A DNA stretch of 64,000 nt, taken from Dyadobacter sandarakinus (GTDB lineage Bacteria > Bacteroidota > Bacteroidia > Cytophagales > Spirosomataceae). Positions 19,921 through 30,000 of this stretch are shown in pieces (position 1 is the stretch's first letter; the number at the start of each line of letters is the position of its first letter). Location: the NCBI RefSeq assembly GCF_016894445.1, contig NZ_CP056775.1, forward strand, positions 3,226,001 to 3,290,000, read 5' to 3'. The notes beneath the pieces are model-generated. The model worked only from the letters and a program-made list of their open reading frames with translations. It was not told the origin of the DNA and searched no databases. The position numbers and the translations under genes were made by a program.

Positions 19921-20646
19921 TTACAAAAACCGGAGCCCCAGTGTAAGCGAAGCTCTCGACAGGTCTACACTGTTGTCCTTGCCCAGGTGCAGGGTTTCCT
20001 TGTTAATACCCGTGGCCCGCTCAATGCGGTAGGCGGCGCCCAGCAGGGCGGTGCCCGTGAGGTGTATAGCCAGATGATCAGATAATTTCTGTTCTACGCC
20101 CACACTTACGCCCCATCCCACCGTTTTGCCGCTGATCGTAAAGCTGGCATTGGATACCGTCTTGTTCTGATAAGGCTGATACCCCATCAGGAGCGCTGTA
20201 CGTATGAAGGAGCGGTTATTTTTAAGATTAGCGCGATGAATGAGGGAGCCGCCGTAAAACTGTATCGTAACATCCTCACTGAGCCCGTCGGCAGCCGTGG
20301 CCTTGCTCGTATAATAGTCGTAAACAGCGCCTATACCTATTTTTCTCCATGGAAAATAGGCCAGATCGCCGCCGAAAGAAATGCCTGATTTAAGATCTTT
20401 GATGTATTTTTCCTGATCCGGATTCTTGCGCACCCCCGACCGGAAGAGCCGGTAGGCATAGCCGCCATTTACCCCGAAGTTCCACCGTGAAGTAGAGATG
20501 CCCGCCTGCTCCCTGGCCAGCTTTGCATCGGTTTCCGCATCCCTTTCCTTTCTCCACTCGCTTTGAATGGGGGCATCTTGTGCATGGGCATACATGACCG
20601 TACCCATGGCAAACAGAACAAGCAGGGATGTGAATGCAGTTTTCAT
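19921..20646 (-). CDS. Predicted outer-membrane beta-barrel protein
   Basis: 241 residues with a signal peptide (MKTAFTSLLVLFAMGTVMYAHAQ). The mature part alternates short amphipathic strands typical of an eight-stranded barrel: RWNFGVNGGYAYRLF, FGGDLAYFPWRKIGIGAVYD, IQFYGGSLIHRA, SFIRTALLMGYQ, VGWGVSVGVEQKL, LAIHLTGTALLGAAY, and a C-terminal strand ending SLTLGLRFL. The terminal Phe-Leu fits Bam-dependent assembly. The specific role is unknown. It is first in a likely two-gene unit with DUF6157. Confidence 0.75.
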   Translation of the reverse strand: MKTAFTSLLVLFAMGTVMYAHAQDAPIQSEWRKERDAETDAKLAREQAGISTSRWNFGVNGGYAYRLFRSGVRKNPDQEKYIKDLKSGISFGGDLAYFPWRKIGIGAVYDYYTSKATAADGLSEDVTIQFYGGSLIHRANLKNNRSFIRTALLMGYQPYQNKTVSNASFTISGKTVGWGVSVGVEQKLSDHLAIHLTGTALLGAAYRIERATGINKETLHLGKDNSVDLSRASLTLGLRFL

Positions 20647-20677
20647 TGATCGGGCGAAAAAGCGGCAGCTGCGAGGC

Positions 20678-20685
20678 CAAAGCTA
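20678..20685 (-). promoter_or_regulatory. Candidate -7 box TAGCTTTG upstream of the beta-barrel gene
   Basis: An exact TAnnTTTG match on the minus strand, 31 bases before the ATG at 20646. No convincing TTTG -33 element is seen. Confidence 0.4.
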
Positions 20686-20726
20686 CAATTTTCGTCCCAT
20701 TATAGGGTTCAGGTGAATGCTTTTTC

Positions 20727-22034
20727 TCAAATCACGGGTTTGATCCCGTTTTTTTTAAGCAGCTCAATGATGTACATACCCACCTGCCTGCCCTGCTCCT
20801 GCCCTTTTTCAATGGCATCCCGGTAGTGTATTCCACCGTAAAGGCGTGAAATGGCGGCTTCCTCGGCTGCCAGCCTGAATGATCTGAAATCGCGGGCAGG
20901 CAGATCGAAGATCACCTCTGTATCGTCCCGGAAAGCAAAATGGTCACCCAGCAGGTACGTGAGCAGCTCGGACACAGCCGTGGAAATGACGCTATGCCCA
21001 CTGGTATACTCCGGAAAAGGCGGTGTTTGCAAAAGGGGCTGCCACTTGGGATCAATATAACGGTTGATTACCGTCTCGGGACGGATGCGGCTGCTCCGGT
21101 ACTTTTCGTCCCAGCAGCTGATAAAAGCGTCCATCAAAGTAGCAGCTGCCAATGCGTGGACGAGGATTCCCTTGTCCAGGCCCATGCTGGACTTGGCCAC
21201 AGCAATCCCGGTTATGTTCATCCAGTGCCCGCCCGGGCTGATTTTCTTGAACCCGATGGACATATGGCCGGACGTGTTGATTGCGAAAGGATTACAGTCC
21301 CAGTAGGAAGCAATAAAGCGCTGCTGCTCAGTAAGGTCCCTGCCTGTTTTGTAAACTTCATAAGTCAGCTTGAAAAAAGCACTGGTACTATCCCTGCTGA
21401 ATGCGACCGGAGGCGGAGGCGCAAACTGGCTGCTGGAATCAATCAGCATCGGGCGGATCGTTTTCCAATGCGGCTCGATACCCTCAATGTAACCGGGAGG
21501 CGTGGGATACCAGTAAGCATCACCCTTTTTGGGCCTGTACCGCACGCGGGTGCTCAGCGACAGGTAGCCGTCGGTGGCAGCGTAGGATGCGATTTTCTGG
21601 GCTACTTCACGCGCAGCAGCAATGGACTTGTCGATTTCGGATTGGGAAAACTTTTCGCGCAGCAATGCAATCACCAGCTTTTTCTGATCCTCTTCCAGCA
21701 TATAACCCGACGGCAGGATGAGCCTTCCGGTTTCGAGGATGCAGTACAATGCCGCAATCTGGTAATTATAATCCTTTGCTTCAATGGAAAAAGGCGCAAT
21801 GCTTTTGATAAAACGCGTAGGTGCGACAATGTCCCTGTTGTGCCAGGACGAAATTTCATAGGCACCCATCAGGCAGTACGTGTAAAACCTGCTGGCTGCC
21901 GGAGGGTTTACCACGTCGTGTATCATCACCATGGTCACCGAAAAAACGGCCGGTTGCAAATGGGCCTTCAGGTCCTGGGCCGCCTGTACCGCCTGGCCGG
22001 CAAGCAGGAGCACCAGCAAAACGTACTTACGCAT
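20727..22034 (-). CDS. PAP2-type vanadium-dependent haloperoxidase-like protein
   Basis: 435 residues with a signal peptide (MRKYVLLVLLLAGQAVQA). The C-terminal half carries the complete vanadate/phosphate-binding set: Lys311 and Arg318 in KYRSSRIRPE, Ser345-Gly346-His347 in YTSGHS, and Arg397 and His403 in SRLYGGIHYRDA. This is the signature shared by vanadium haloperoxidases and PAP2 acid phosphatases. The long helical N-terminal part and the GIHYRDA form favour the bacterial haloperoxidase-like group. Whether it oxidises halides or hydrolyses phosphate cannot be decided from sequence. Its ATG overlaps the stop of the upstream FG-GAP gene (TAATG), which implies translational coupling to the SusCD cassette. 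Confidence 0.87.
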   Translation of the reverse strand: MRKYVLLVLLLAGQAVQAAQDLKAHLQPAVFSVTMVMIHDVVNPPAASRFYTYCLMGAYEISSWHNRDIVAPTRFIKSIAPFSIEAKDYNYQIAALYCILETGRLILPSGYMLEEDQKKLVIALLREKFSQSEIDKSIAAAREVAQKIASYAATDGYLSLSTRVRYRPKKGDAYWYPTPPGYIEGIEPHWKTIRPMLIDSSSQFAPPPPVAFSRDSTSAFFKLTYEVYKTGRDLTEQQRFIASYWDCNPFAINTSGHMSIGFKKISPGGHWMNITGIAVAKSSMGLDKGILVHALAAATLMDAFISCWDEKYRSSRIRPETVINRYIDPKWQPLLQTPPFPEYTSGHSVISTAVSELLTYLLGDHFAFRDDTEVIFDLPARDFRSFRLAAEEAAISRLYGGIHYRDAIEKGQEQGRQVGMYIIELLKKNGIKPVI

Positions 22035-25000
22035 TACTTATGGGTGTTTTTGTAAAACTGTAGAGATTGGTTGAATGCTCCGATTACGAGCAGCTTTTCC
22101 TGATTGACCTTTGCTTCGACACAGGATTTCACGTCGCCTTTCACGCATAAACCCGAGGCTGGCTGGGCTACATACGTGAAACCACCTTTGCCGTCACCGG
22201 CAAGCAGGCAGCCATAATTAGCGTCCATGCTGCCTAGTTTGAGCCGGTTGTCCATGCGGTTGCCGAGCAGCAGCAGGTCCTTTTTTCCGTCGTGGTCAAA
22301 GTCGCCCGGCACGATGGCGGTCACAGGTGCAAATTGCGCCTGCACAGGCAAAACCTGTTTTTCAAACTTTCCTTTTTTGTTAAAAAATACGACTGTACGA
22401 GCCTCGGTAGCCCTGAGCTTGCCCGCTTTGCCCAGGTCATCCGCAGAAAACACGTCGGTCATGGATGCATTGGCATAGTCGCGGTAAAATGGAAATTTTT
22501 TTCGCATCGGGTAGATCTGGTCATTCAGCTCGTCACGGCTTACAAACGGGTAGGATTTACCCTGGATATAAAAGTTAAAGAACGGGTCAATGGAGCCGTT
22601 TTTATCAAAGTCCGCATAGTAGAGCTCAGCAGGCTCTTTTTCGGAAATTTTGATCTGCGTATTAAGCCCGAGGTTACCCGCTGCAATGTCCAATGTACCG
22701 TCACCATCGAGGTCTTCCACCTTCAGGGCAGACCAGAAACCTGCCTCAGGACTGACAAAATACCGGCTGGTAGTTTCTTCAAAATCTTTTCCCTGGAATG
22801 TAAAAACCGAGATCGGCATCATCTCCCCCGCCAGGATCAGCTCCGTTTTACCATCGCCGTCGAGGTCTGCCCACTGCGCCGCAGTCACCATACCGACCTT
22901 GAAAAAAGGTGATTCCCTGATACTGAAATTGCCTTTGCCATCATTGATCAGCAGGTACGACGCCGGACTTTCGGGATAGCGGCCGGGAATGACCCGCCCG
23001 CCCACAAACAGATCCAGATCACCGTCCCGGTCAAAATCAAACGGACAAATGCAGGATTTGCTGCTGCTTTTGAGGTTGGGCAGTGAGAGTACCGAAAGGT
23101 TCAGGTTACCTTTTCCGTCATTAAGGTAAATTTCGTCCTGCAGTGAAATGGTATTGGGCTCGAACATGGAATAGCCGCCTTTGGCTACATACAGGTCGTC
23201 AAAACCATCCCCATTTGCATCAAAAAACATAGCTGCCGATGCTGCGGAGATGTTTTCGTCCCCTACTGAAAACCCAGGCATTTCGGAAAACGTACCGCCC
23301 GGCTGCTGCAGCCATATCCTGGCTTGCTTGTTCTGGTCGCCGCTCACGAATATATCATCGAGCCCATCGTGGTTCACATCTCCCCTGGCCACTACCGGAC
23401 CGGTTTGAGAGTACATGGAGAGCATGAGCGGCTGGCGTTTGAAATCATTCTCATTGAAACCCTCATGCTGGTAGGTCACAGGCGGCTTTTCGAGCGTAAA
23501 AATCGGGTTGGTCGCCTTGGCAAGCTCCGGCATTTTAGGTGCTTTTTTATCTTTTTGTACAGTCAGCAGTGCATTGGCCGCTGTATTTTTCAAAACCTGG
23601 AAAGTACCGTCAGGCCAGATGATCCTGACCGAGTCGGCAGCTTTTTCATTACCCATGCCGAAATGCAGCCGCAGCGGTGTCGCCGACAGGTAACCCCGGT
23701 TGGGATTCACTTCCTGGTACTGGACGTCCCCGCCGGCGTACACATATACGCACGCCCCCACGCTGTTTTTGTTTTTGTCGCTTTGCTGCAGTCTGACCTG
23801 AAGCCAGTTGCTGCCGGTTTCCGACGCAGTGTTCCGGTAAAGGAATGCAGGATCATTGATATTGTTGACCACCAGGTCAAGGTCGCCGTCATTATCAAGA
23901 TCGGCATACACCGCCCCGCTTGAAATAGTAGGCATACTGATGCCCCATTCTTCCTGTTTTTTGGTAAATGTCAGATCGTGGTTATTACGGAAAATGTAGC
24001 TCAGGAGCTTGGTCGAAGGCATTGCTTTGACAAGGTCCATCAGCTGTACCGGCTCTTTATCCACGGCCCGGCGAATTTTATAGTCACCCCAGTATTTCAA
24101 AAAATCCTTATTGGTATAATCGCGGAAATAGCCGTTTGAAACAAAAAGATCCTTAAAACCATCATTGTCAAAATCGGCCAGGAGCGGACTCCAGCTCCAA
24201 TCGGTATTGGATACGCCAGCCACCTGCGCGATCTCGCTGAAAGTACCGTCCCCATTGTTGAGCTGCAGCATGTTACGCATGTACTGCTTGTGCAGGTTTT
24301 GTTGCTGCATGAGCTCAAAAGACTCGTAGTTTTCCTGAAGCTGCAGCAGTTTCTGGCGCTGGTTATCCTCCGGCAGCATATCCAGCGACATAATATCCGG
24401 CAGGCCGTCATTGTTGAAATCCGCAATTTCAACCCCCATGGAGAACTGCGCCAGGTGGCGGAAATAGTCCTGGGTCACATCCGTGAACGTGCCGTTTTTA
24501 TTATTAATGTAAAGGTAGTCGGGCTCATTATAGTCGTTGGTGACGTAAATATCCTCCCATCCATCCTGGTTTACATCCGCAATCGCCATACCCAGCCCAA
24601 AGGTCAGCGGGTACTGGTGGATGCCGGCTTTCAGGGTTACCTCTTCGAAATGGTTGTTTTTGTTTTCAAAAAGCTTGTTGCCTGCCAGCTGGTCGGTTTC
24701 CTGCCTGAACTTGGCCAGCTCCATATTATCAATTTTCTTGACACTATGGTTGAGGAGCATCATATCCAGGTCCCCGTCGCGGTCATAGTCAAAAAAAGCC
24801 GCCTGCGTACTGTAACTGATATCATCCAGTCCGTACGCCGCAGCCTGTTCCAGAAATTTGAGATTACCCTGATTGATGAAAAGCTGATTGCGGCGCTTTT
24901 CGTCCTCTACCTTGCCCGAGTAGCAGATATAGATGTCCAGCAGTCCGTCCCCGTTCACATCGGCCATGGTCACGCCCGTTTTCCAGCCGCCTTTCCGTCC

Positions 25001-25342
25001 ATCCAGACCTTTGCCTGCCGCAGCGGTAATGTCCTTAAACTGCAGTTTCTGAGTTTTACCAAGGTTCAGGTATAGCTTGTTAGAGCCCATGTTGGAGGTA
25101 AAGAAAAGATCTTCGAACCCATCATTATTGATATCGCCCGCAGCCACACCTCCCCCATTGTAAAAGTATTCATACGCCATGACGTTGAAGCGCTCGTCCT
25201 CATTGATCGTATTCATGAAATCGATGCCCGTCTGCCGGGGAAGAAGCTGTTGAAAAAGCGTGCCCTGAGCCCAGCTTGGGAGCATACCCAAAGACAGGGG
25301 CAGGCACAGCAGCAGTAAACGGTAAAGGTGTCGGTTATTCAT
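22034..25342 (-). CDS. FG-GAP/VCBS repeat protein with ASPIC/UnbV domain (cassette B)
   Basis: 1102 residues with a signal peptide (cleavage near LPSWAQ). The N-terminal half has repeated calcium-binding propeller motifs of the D-x-N-x-D-G type (GDINNDGFEDLFF, ADVNGDGLLDIYI, DYDRDGDLDMMLL). An ASPIC/UnbV domain follows around 530-600 (NPNRGYLSATPLRLHFGMG, RIIWPDGT), then a second set of FG-GAP repeats (GDVNHDGLDDIFVSGD, DFDRDGDLDLFVGG). It resembles CRTAC1-like secreted proteins and is paralogous to the protein at 30510. The start at 25342 is chosen because the longer frame runs into a terminator. It probably acts at the cell surface with the SusC/SusD pair upstream, though its ligand is unknown. 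Confidence 0.88.
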   Translation of the reverse strand: MNNRHLYRLLLLCLPLSLGMLPSWAQGTLFQQLLPRQTGIDFMNTINEDERFNVMAYEYFYNGGGVAAGDINNDGFEDLFFTSNMGSNKLYLNLGKTQKLQFKDITAAAGKGLDGRKGGWKTGVTMADVNGDGLLDIYICYSGKVEDEKRRNQLFINQGNLKFLEQAAAYGLDDISYSTQAAFFDYDRDGDLDMMLLNHSVKKIDNMELAKFRQETDQLAGNKLFENKNNHFEEVTLKAGIHQYPLTFGLGMAIADVNQDGWEDIYVTNDYNEPDYLYINNKNGTFTDVTQDYFRHLAQFSMGVEIADFNNDGLPDIMSLDMLPEDNQRQKLLQLQENYESFELMQQQNLHKQYMRNMLQLNNGDGTFSEIAQVAGVSNTDWSWSPLLADFDNDGFKDLFVSNGYFRDYTNKDFLKYWGDYKIRRAVDKEPVQLMDLVKAMPSTKLLSYIFRNNHDLTFTKKQEEWGISMPTISSGAVYADLDNDGDLDLVVNNINDPAFLYRNTASETGSNWLQVRLQQSDKNKNSVGACVYVYAGGDVQYQEVNPNRGYLSATPLRLHFGMGNEKAADSVRIIWPDGTFQVLKNTAANALLTVQKDKKAPKMPELAKATNPIFTLEKPPVTYQHEGFNENDFKRQPLMLSMYSQTGPVVARGDVNHDGLDDIFVSGDQNKQARIWLQQPGGTFSEMPGFSVGDENISAASAAMFFDANGDGFDDLYVAKGGYSMFEPNTISLQDEIYLNDGKGNLNLSVLSLPNLKSSSKSCICPFDFDRDGDLDLFVGGRVIPGRYPESPASYLLINDGKGNFSIRESPFFKVGMVTAAQWADLDGDGKTELILAGEMMPISVFTFQGKDFEETTSRYFVSPEAGFWSALKVEDLDGDGTLDIAAGNLGLNTQIKISEKEPAELYYADFDKNGSIDPFFNFYIQGKSYPFVSRDELNDQIYPMRKKFPFYRDYANASMTDVFSADDLGKAGKLRATEARTVVFFNKKGKFEKQVLPVQAQFAPVTAIVPGDFDHDGKKDLLLLGNRMDNRLKLGSMDANYGCLLAGDGKGGFTYVAQPASGLCVKGDVKSCVEAKVNQEKLLVIGAFNQSLQFYKNTHK

Positions 25343-25385
25343 CCGCAAGTAACGGGACCTGATGAAAAGAGGATATTTTAAAAAC

Positions 25386-25414
25386 GAAAAAAACTTCAAC
25401 TTTTGGTTGAAGTT
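25386..25414 (-). terminator. Intrinsic terminator between susD-like and FG-GAP genes (cassette B)
   Basis: A perfect 9-base-pair stem (AACTTCAAC 25392-25400, GTTGAAGTT 25406-25414) with a five-base loop, followed on the minus strand by a T run. It lies 44 bases before the FG-GAP ATG. Confidence 0.8.
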
Positions 25415-25445
25415 AAAACTAACTGTGTGTTTTTATTTGGAAAGC

Positions 25446-25470
25446 GGTAAGAAATTTTAAACTTCTTACC
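25446..25470 (-). terminator. Weak hairpin just after susD-like gene (cassette B)
   Basis: GGTAAGAA at 25446-25453 pairs with TTCTTACC at 25463-25470, 16 bases past the SusD stop. It has no clear T tract, so it may be a 3'-end stabiliser rather than a terminator. Confidence 0.4.
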
Positions 25471-25485
25471 ACTCTCCAAATCTTC

Positions 25486-27072
25486 TTATTTATCCCACCA
25501 TACACGTCCGGTGAGCAGGTCGCCGCCGGTAATACGGCCTACTGCCTCCTGGTAACTTGCACCATTGTTGATAATCTCGGTCGACAGGTAAATCATCCTT
25601 CTGGGGATAGTACCGCCAGTCACATTACCCGGGTAATTGATAGGGGTTAGCTGCGGGTACCCCGACCGGCGCCAGTTGTGCCAGGTTTCCATGAAGTTGA
25701 ATTCCGAGCCGGTCACGAGCCAGTACTGCGTGTTGATATCTTTCAACGAGGCTTCCAAGGATGTGGTCGTCAGTGGATGCGCAGTGGCATAAGCCGTTGC
25801 AGTCGTCGCAGAAATCTCAGCAGTCGGGTCAAGCTGGCCCATGGTGGTCATCCCGCCGACGATGCCATTTTTGTAATGGTCGGCCGCAGTTCCCGGCACA
25901 TTCCAGCCGCGTACTTTGGCTTCCGCCAGCAGCAGCTCGATTTCAGGATAAGTCAGCACGAACAAGGTTCCGTTTCTTTTCAGGTAAACCGAAATACGGG
26001 GTCTTGAATAATTTCCAAGCGGCGCAACATCATTGCCAGTACCAGTCGGGCCAGGGTAACCCGGGGCCTTTTTGATATCCGTAGCACCTCCGATCAGGTC
26101 ATAACCATTTGGCAAACCCATCTGGATTGAGGCAGCATTGTTACCGACAAGCGATTGATTGGCATTCGCAGCAGCTCCCGGAGCAGGAACCTCAGCGATT
26201 GCGGACAGGCGCGGGTCTCCTGCTGTTTTCAATGCATCGATAAAAGTCTTGGAAAAGCGCAGTTCACGATAATCATCTGCTACCTGATATACGCCGTAAA
26301 TAGCCGAGTTCGCATTATTCGCATCCGCAACAATTCTAGCATTGTCGTCGATGGAAGCGAATGTGCCGCCCGCAGCCGCTTTTTCAGCCCAGGTCTTGGC
26401 AGTGGCGGGATCTACCTTTGTAAGGCGCATTGCGACGCGCAGCATCAGCGAGTACCCGAACTTTTTCCACTTGGTAATATCGCCGCCGTAAAACAAATCC
26501 CCGGTTGGTTTCAGCTTGCTGGCATCCAGTCCGTTAATTGCCGATTCCAGCTCCGGAAGCATGGCCGCGTAGATCGATTGCTGGGTATCGTACTTTGGAG
26601 TTTGGACACCTTCTCTTACCTTAAATGCTTCAGTATAAGGTATATCACCATACGTATCCGTTCCCTGCTGGAAATTCATAACCTGCATGATCCGGCCCAC
26701 ATTGTACAGGTTGGAATACTGTTCTTTGTCTTTCGTCAGACGCATCATTTCGGCCAGAAGCCTTCCTACACCGTACGTAGTACCAAAAATGTTACCCTGA
26801 TAGCTGGTCGAGTTCTGCGTGTTCACATACTTGTCACCATTTCCATAATAGTAGAATGTTGAAGCAAGTACCTGCGTCATCAAACTTTGGTAAATGATAC
26901 TCCCGTAACCCAGATTGATGTAAGACAACTGCGCATTTGGAAGAAAGTAATTAGGATCCCAGACAGTCTCGCTAGCCTGCGTCGGGTCGGTGTTGATCTC
27001 GTCGAATTTATCCGTACAACCCGCTACAACAAATAGGAGAAGGGACAAACCATATATTGAAAATCTTTTCAT
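25486..27072 (-). CDS. SusD-like_2 family outer-membrane lipoprotein (cassette B)
   Basis: 528 residues with a lipoprotein signal (LLLFVVAGC, lipid on the Cys). The mature start CTDKFDEINTDPTQAS is typical of the SusD-like_2 branch rather than classical SusD_RagB. Internal landmarks include PNAQLSYINLGYG, FQQGTDTYGDIPYTEAF and the late segment FNFMETWHNWRRSGYPQL, which matches TPR-based SusD scaffolds. It should sit as a lid on the TonB-dependent SusC transporter encoded 5 bases upstream and capture the substrate. No glycan-degrading enzyme accompanies it, so the ligand is unknown. Confidence 0.92.
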   Translation of the reverse strand: MKRFSIYGLSLLLFVVAGCTDKFDEINTDPTQASETVWDPNYFLPNAQLSYINLGYGSIIYQSLMTQVLASTFYYYGNGDKYVNTQNSTSYQGNIFGTTYGVGRLLAEMMRLTKDKEQYSNLYNVGRIMQVMNFQQGTDTYGDIPYTEAFKVREGVQTPKYDTQQSIYAAMLPELESAINGLDASKLKPTGDLFYGGDITKWKKFGYSLMLRVAMRLTKVDPATAKTWAEKAAAGGTFASIDDNARIVADANNANSAIYGVYQVADDYRELRFSKTFIDALKTAGDPRLSAIAEVPAPGAAANANQSLVGNNAASIQMGLPNGYDLIGGATDIKKAPGYPGPTGTGNDVAPLGNYSRPRISVYLKRNGTLFVLTYPEIELLLAEAKVRGWNVPGTAADHYKNGIVGGMTTMGQLDPTAEISATTATAYATAHPLTTTSLEASLKDINTQYWLVTGSEFNFMETWHNWRRSGYPQLTPINYPGNVTGGTIPRRMIYLSTEIINNGASYQEAVGRITGGDLLTGRVWWDK

Positions 27073-27077
27073 AGTTC

Positions 27078-30000
27078 TTATTTTTTGAATCTTGCGTTAA
27101 CAGTAAAACCGTACGTCCTGGTTGACGGGTATTGTGAACCCTCTGTTCCTGCGTAAGAAACGTTGGAAGAGAAGCCCGCTTCGGGATCAAAGTTTTTGGT
27201 ATGCATCAGCAATGTTGCGAGGTTGCGTCCCACAGCCGAAACCGAAATCCCTTCAAACGGCAGCTTGTTGTTAAACCAGTTGGCCGGCAGGTTGTAGCTT
27301 AGTACCACTTGTCTCAGCTTGATAAAATCAGAACTGAACACATTCAGTTTAGAAATGTTGGTAACCAGCTTACTGTAATAGGTCTGTGCTGAAATGTTCT
27401 GCGTGTTGGCTTCGCCGGTTTCCAGGACACCATCCGCTACAATTCCGGTTTCACGTCCTACCAGTGTCATTTTGTTCAAGCCGTCCACGATCGAATAGTG
27501 GTTGGTTGCCGACAATACTTTTCCACCAAATTTGTAATCAAACAAAAAGGACAATGTAAGTGCCTTGTAGTTCAAGGAGTTGTTGAAGCCACCGTACACT
27601 TTTGGAAGCGATGAACCCATCGGCTTCAACTCGCCACGAACAGGAATACCGTCCGACCCGATGATCATTTGCCCGTTTGCATTGTACTTGTAATCGTAAG
27701 CCATAATCTGCGCTGCCGGCAAGCCTCTTACGTGTGCAATGTTAGCATTCAAAGGACGGTAAGTACCCAGACCAAATACCTTCGTTTTAGGAGTTCCGTC
27801 TGCATTAAGTCCATCGATATCCGCGATCGTGTTTTTCACAGATGTAAGGTTGAAAGACATATCCCATTTGAATGAGGTAGTCTGAACTGGCGTACCGGTC
27901 AGCAAGATCTCAATTCCGTGGTTTTTGGTAGAACCCAGGTTCAAGACCTGCGAAGTATAGCCGGTGGTCGGAGAAAGCGGACCATTTACAATTTCGTCTT
28001 TGGTTGTCCTGTTGAAATAAGCCACGTCCAGTCCAAGACGGTTATGCAGGAATTTTGTTTCAAAGCCGATTTCAAACTCTTTCAAACGGTAAGGTTTCAG
28101 GTTGATGTTTGGCAGTTGTGAGCCAAAGCCACCCTGTGGCAGACCATTGTAAGTGTTTCCGAGAGAATAGTACTGGCTCGTCAGGTATGCGTCGAAAGCC
28201 TCACCGCTGGTTTGCGCATAGGAAGCACGCAGTTTACCAAAATCCAGGAAGCTCGAATTCATCAGCTCCGAGAAAATAAATGCACCTGAAACGGAAGGAG
28301 CAAAAATGCCGCGGTTGGATGATGGCAGCGTTGAGTAAATGTCGTAGCGACCGGTTGTAGACAAGGTCAGGAAGCCTTTGTAATCAAAATCCGCAGTGTA
28401 ATATCCCGATTGAACTTGTCTTTCATTGTAACCGTAACCCTGTCCTTTTGTCAAGGTGTTGGACAAAGTATACAGGTAAGGAATGCTCAGCTGGCCACCG
28501 GAAACGCTCACACTTTCAGCTTTATTCTTACGAAGGTTGGCTCCCAATGCTACATTCACGCCAAAATCACCGAAGGTTTTGTTGACACCCAGCAAACCAT
28601 CAATGTTCATTTCGGTTGTCTGCGACTTGCTGTTACCTACTCCGCCTTTGCTTGAATATGCAGTACCCCAAGGCGTAATATTGAAACCGCCGTCGTTGAT
28701 CAGGTCATATCCGATACGGCCCTGCAGGTAGATCCAGTCGGCAAACTGGTATTTGCTGGTAATCGCAGTAATCAGACGTTTTCTTGAAATCTCGTTTTTG
28801 TACTGGTTAACCACAAACCATGGGTTGGTTTTGTAAGTGTCGTCACTGAATGTCATTTCAGCACCAGTAATCGGATCGTAACCCGGCATCAATGCTTTCT
28901 GGTTGAAGCTCGTTGCAAGGAACATGATACCATAGTTGGCATTCATCGGCGCGTCGCTCAGCATTGCACGGTTGCGGTCTACCTGGTCAACGTAATTACC
29001 CATCACGCTCACGTCCAATTTGTCCGTTACCTTTTGGGTCAGGCTCATATTGATCGTCTTACGGTTTACACCGCTGCTTCTCAGCACTGCATTTGCATTC
29101 ATATTGGAGAGTGAGAGGCGGAAACTGTTGCGCTCTCCGCCGCCTGAAACTGCCACAGTATTGGTGTAAGTCGAGCCGGTGCGATAGAAGTTTTCGAAGT
29201 TGTCCTTCACCGGAGAGTACGGATATTGCTTTCCGTCAAACTGGGTGTAAGGCTGACCGTCCATTTTTTCTCCCCAGCTGTAAATACCTGAGTTTTTGGC
29301 GCTGTTTACGTCCGTGGGCCTTTTTCCCTGTTGGCCCTGACCGTACTCATACTGGAAATCGGTATAGTCGATCACCTTGTCGAACTGCGTGTTGGTATTG
29401 AATTCCACAGAAAGACCGCCATTTTGCTTGCCGCTTTTGGTCGTGATCAGGATTACACCGTTGGCTGCACGGGTACCGTACAGTGCAGCGGCGCTGGCTC
29501 CTTTCAAAACGGTCATACTTTCAATATCGTCCGGGTTAATATTACCGATACCGTCCCCATTATCAGCGCCGCCCCATTCACCGGAAGTACCTCTGGAAGT
29601 GTTGTCCATCGGCACACCATTGATAACGAACAGCGGGCTGCCTCCTTTGAAGTTACTTACCCCGCGCAGGTTAATCCGCGACGAAGAAGCAGGACCACCA
29701 CTGGCCGGGCTGATATTCAAACCCGCAACGCGTCCCTGGAGGGAGTTTACCACGTTTGTTTCACGCGCTTGGTTAATTGCCACCGCTTCTACTGTAGTGG
29801 TCGAGTAACCCAGCTTCCTGGTATCTTTCTTAATACCCAGAGCGGTAACGGTTACTTCCTGCAAATTGGCCACGTCCGGAGCCAGCTTCACGTCCACCGT
29901 GCTGCGGTTTCCTACGGTAATTTCCTGCCGTAAAAATCCGATTGAGCTGATCACCAGAATATCAGAATCCTTTACACCACTGATCGAGAACTTTCCATTA

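Noticed and set aside
20940-22055. Plus-strand open frame of 371 residues
   Set aside because: It is antisense to the haloperoxidase-like gene, which has its full vanadate-binding site. No motifs are found in the antisense frame.
25343-25399. Upstream extension of the cassette B FG-GAP frame to 25399
   Set aside because: It would translate through the terminator at 25386-25414. The ATG at 25342 gives a good signal peptide.
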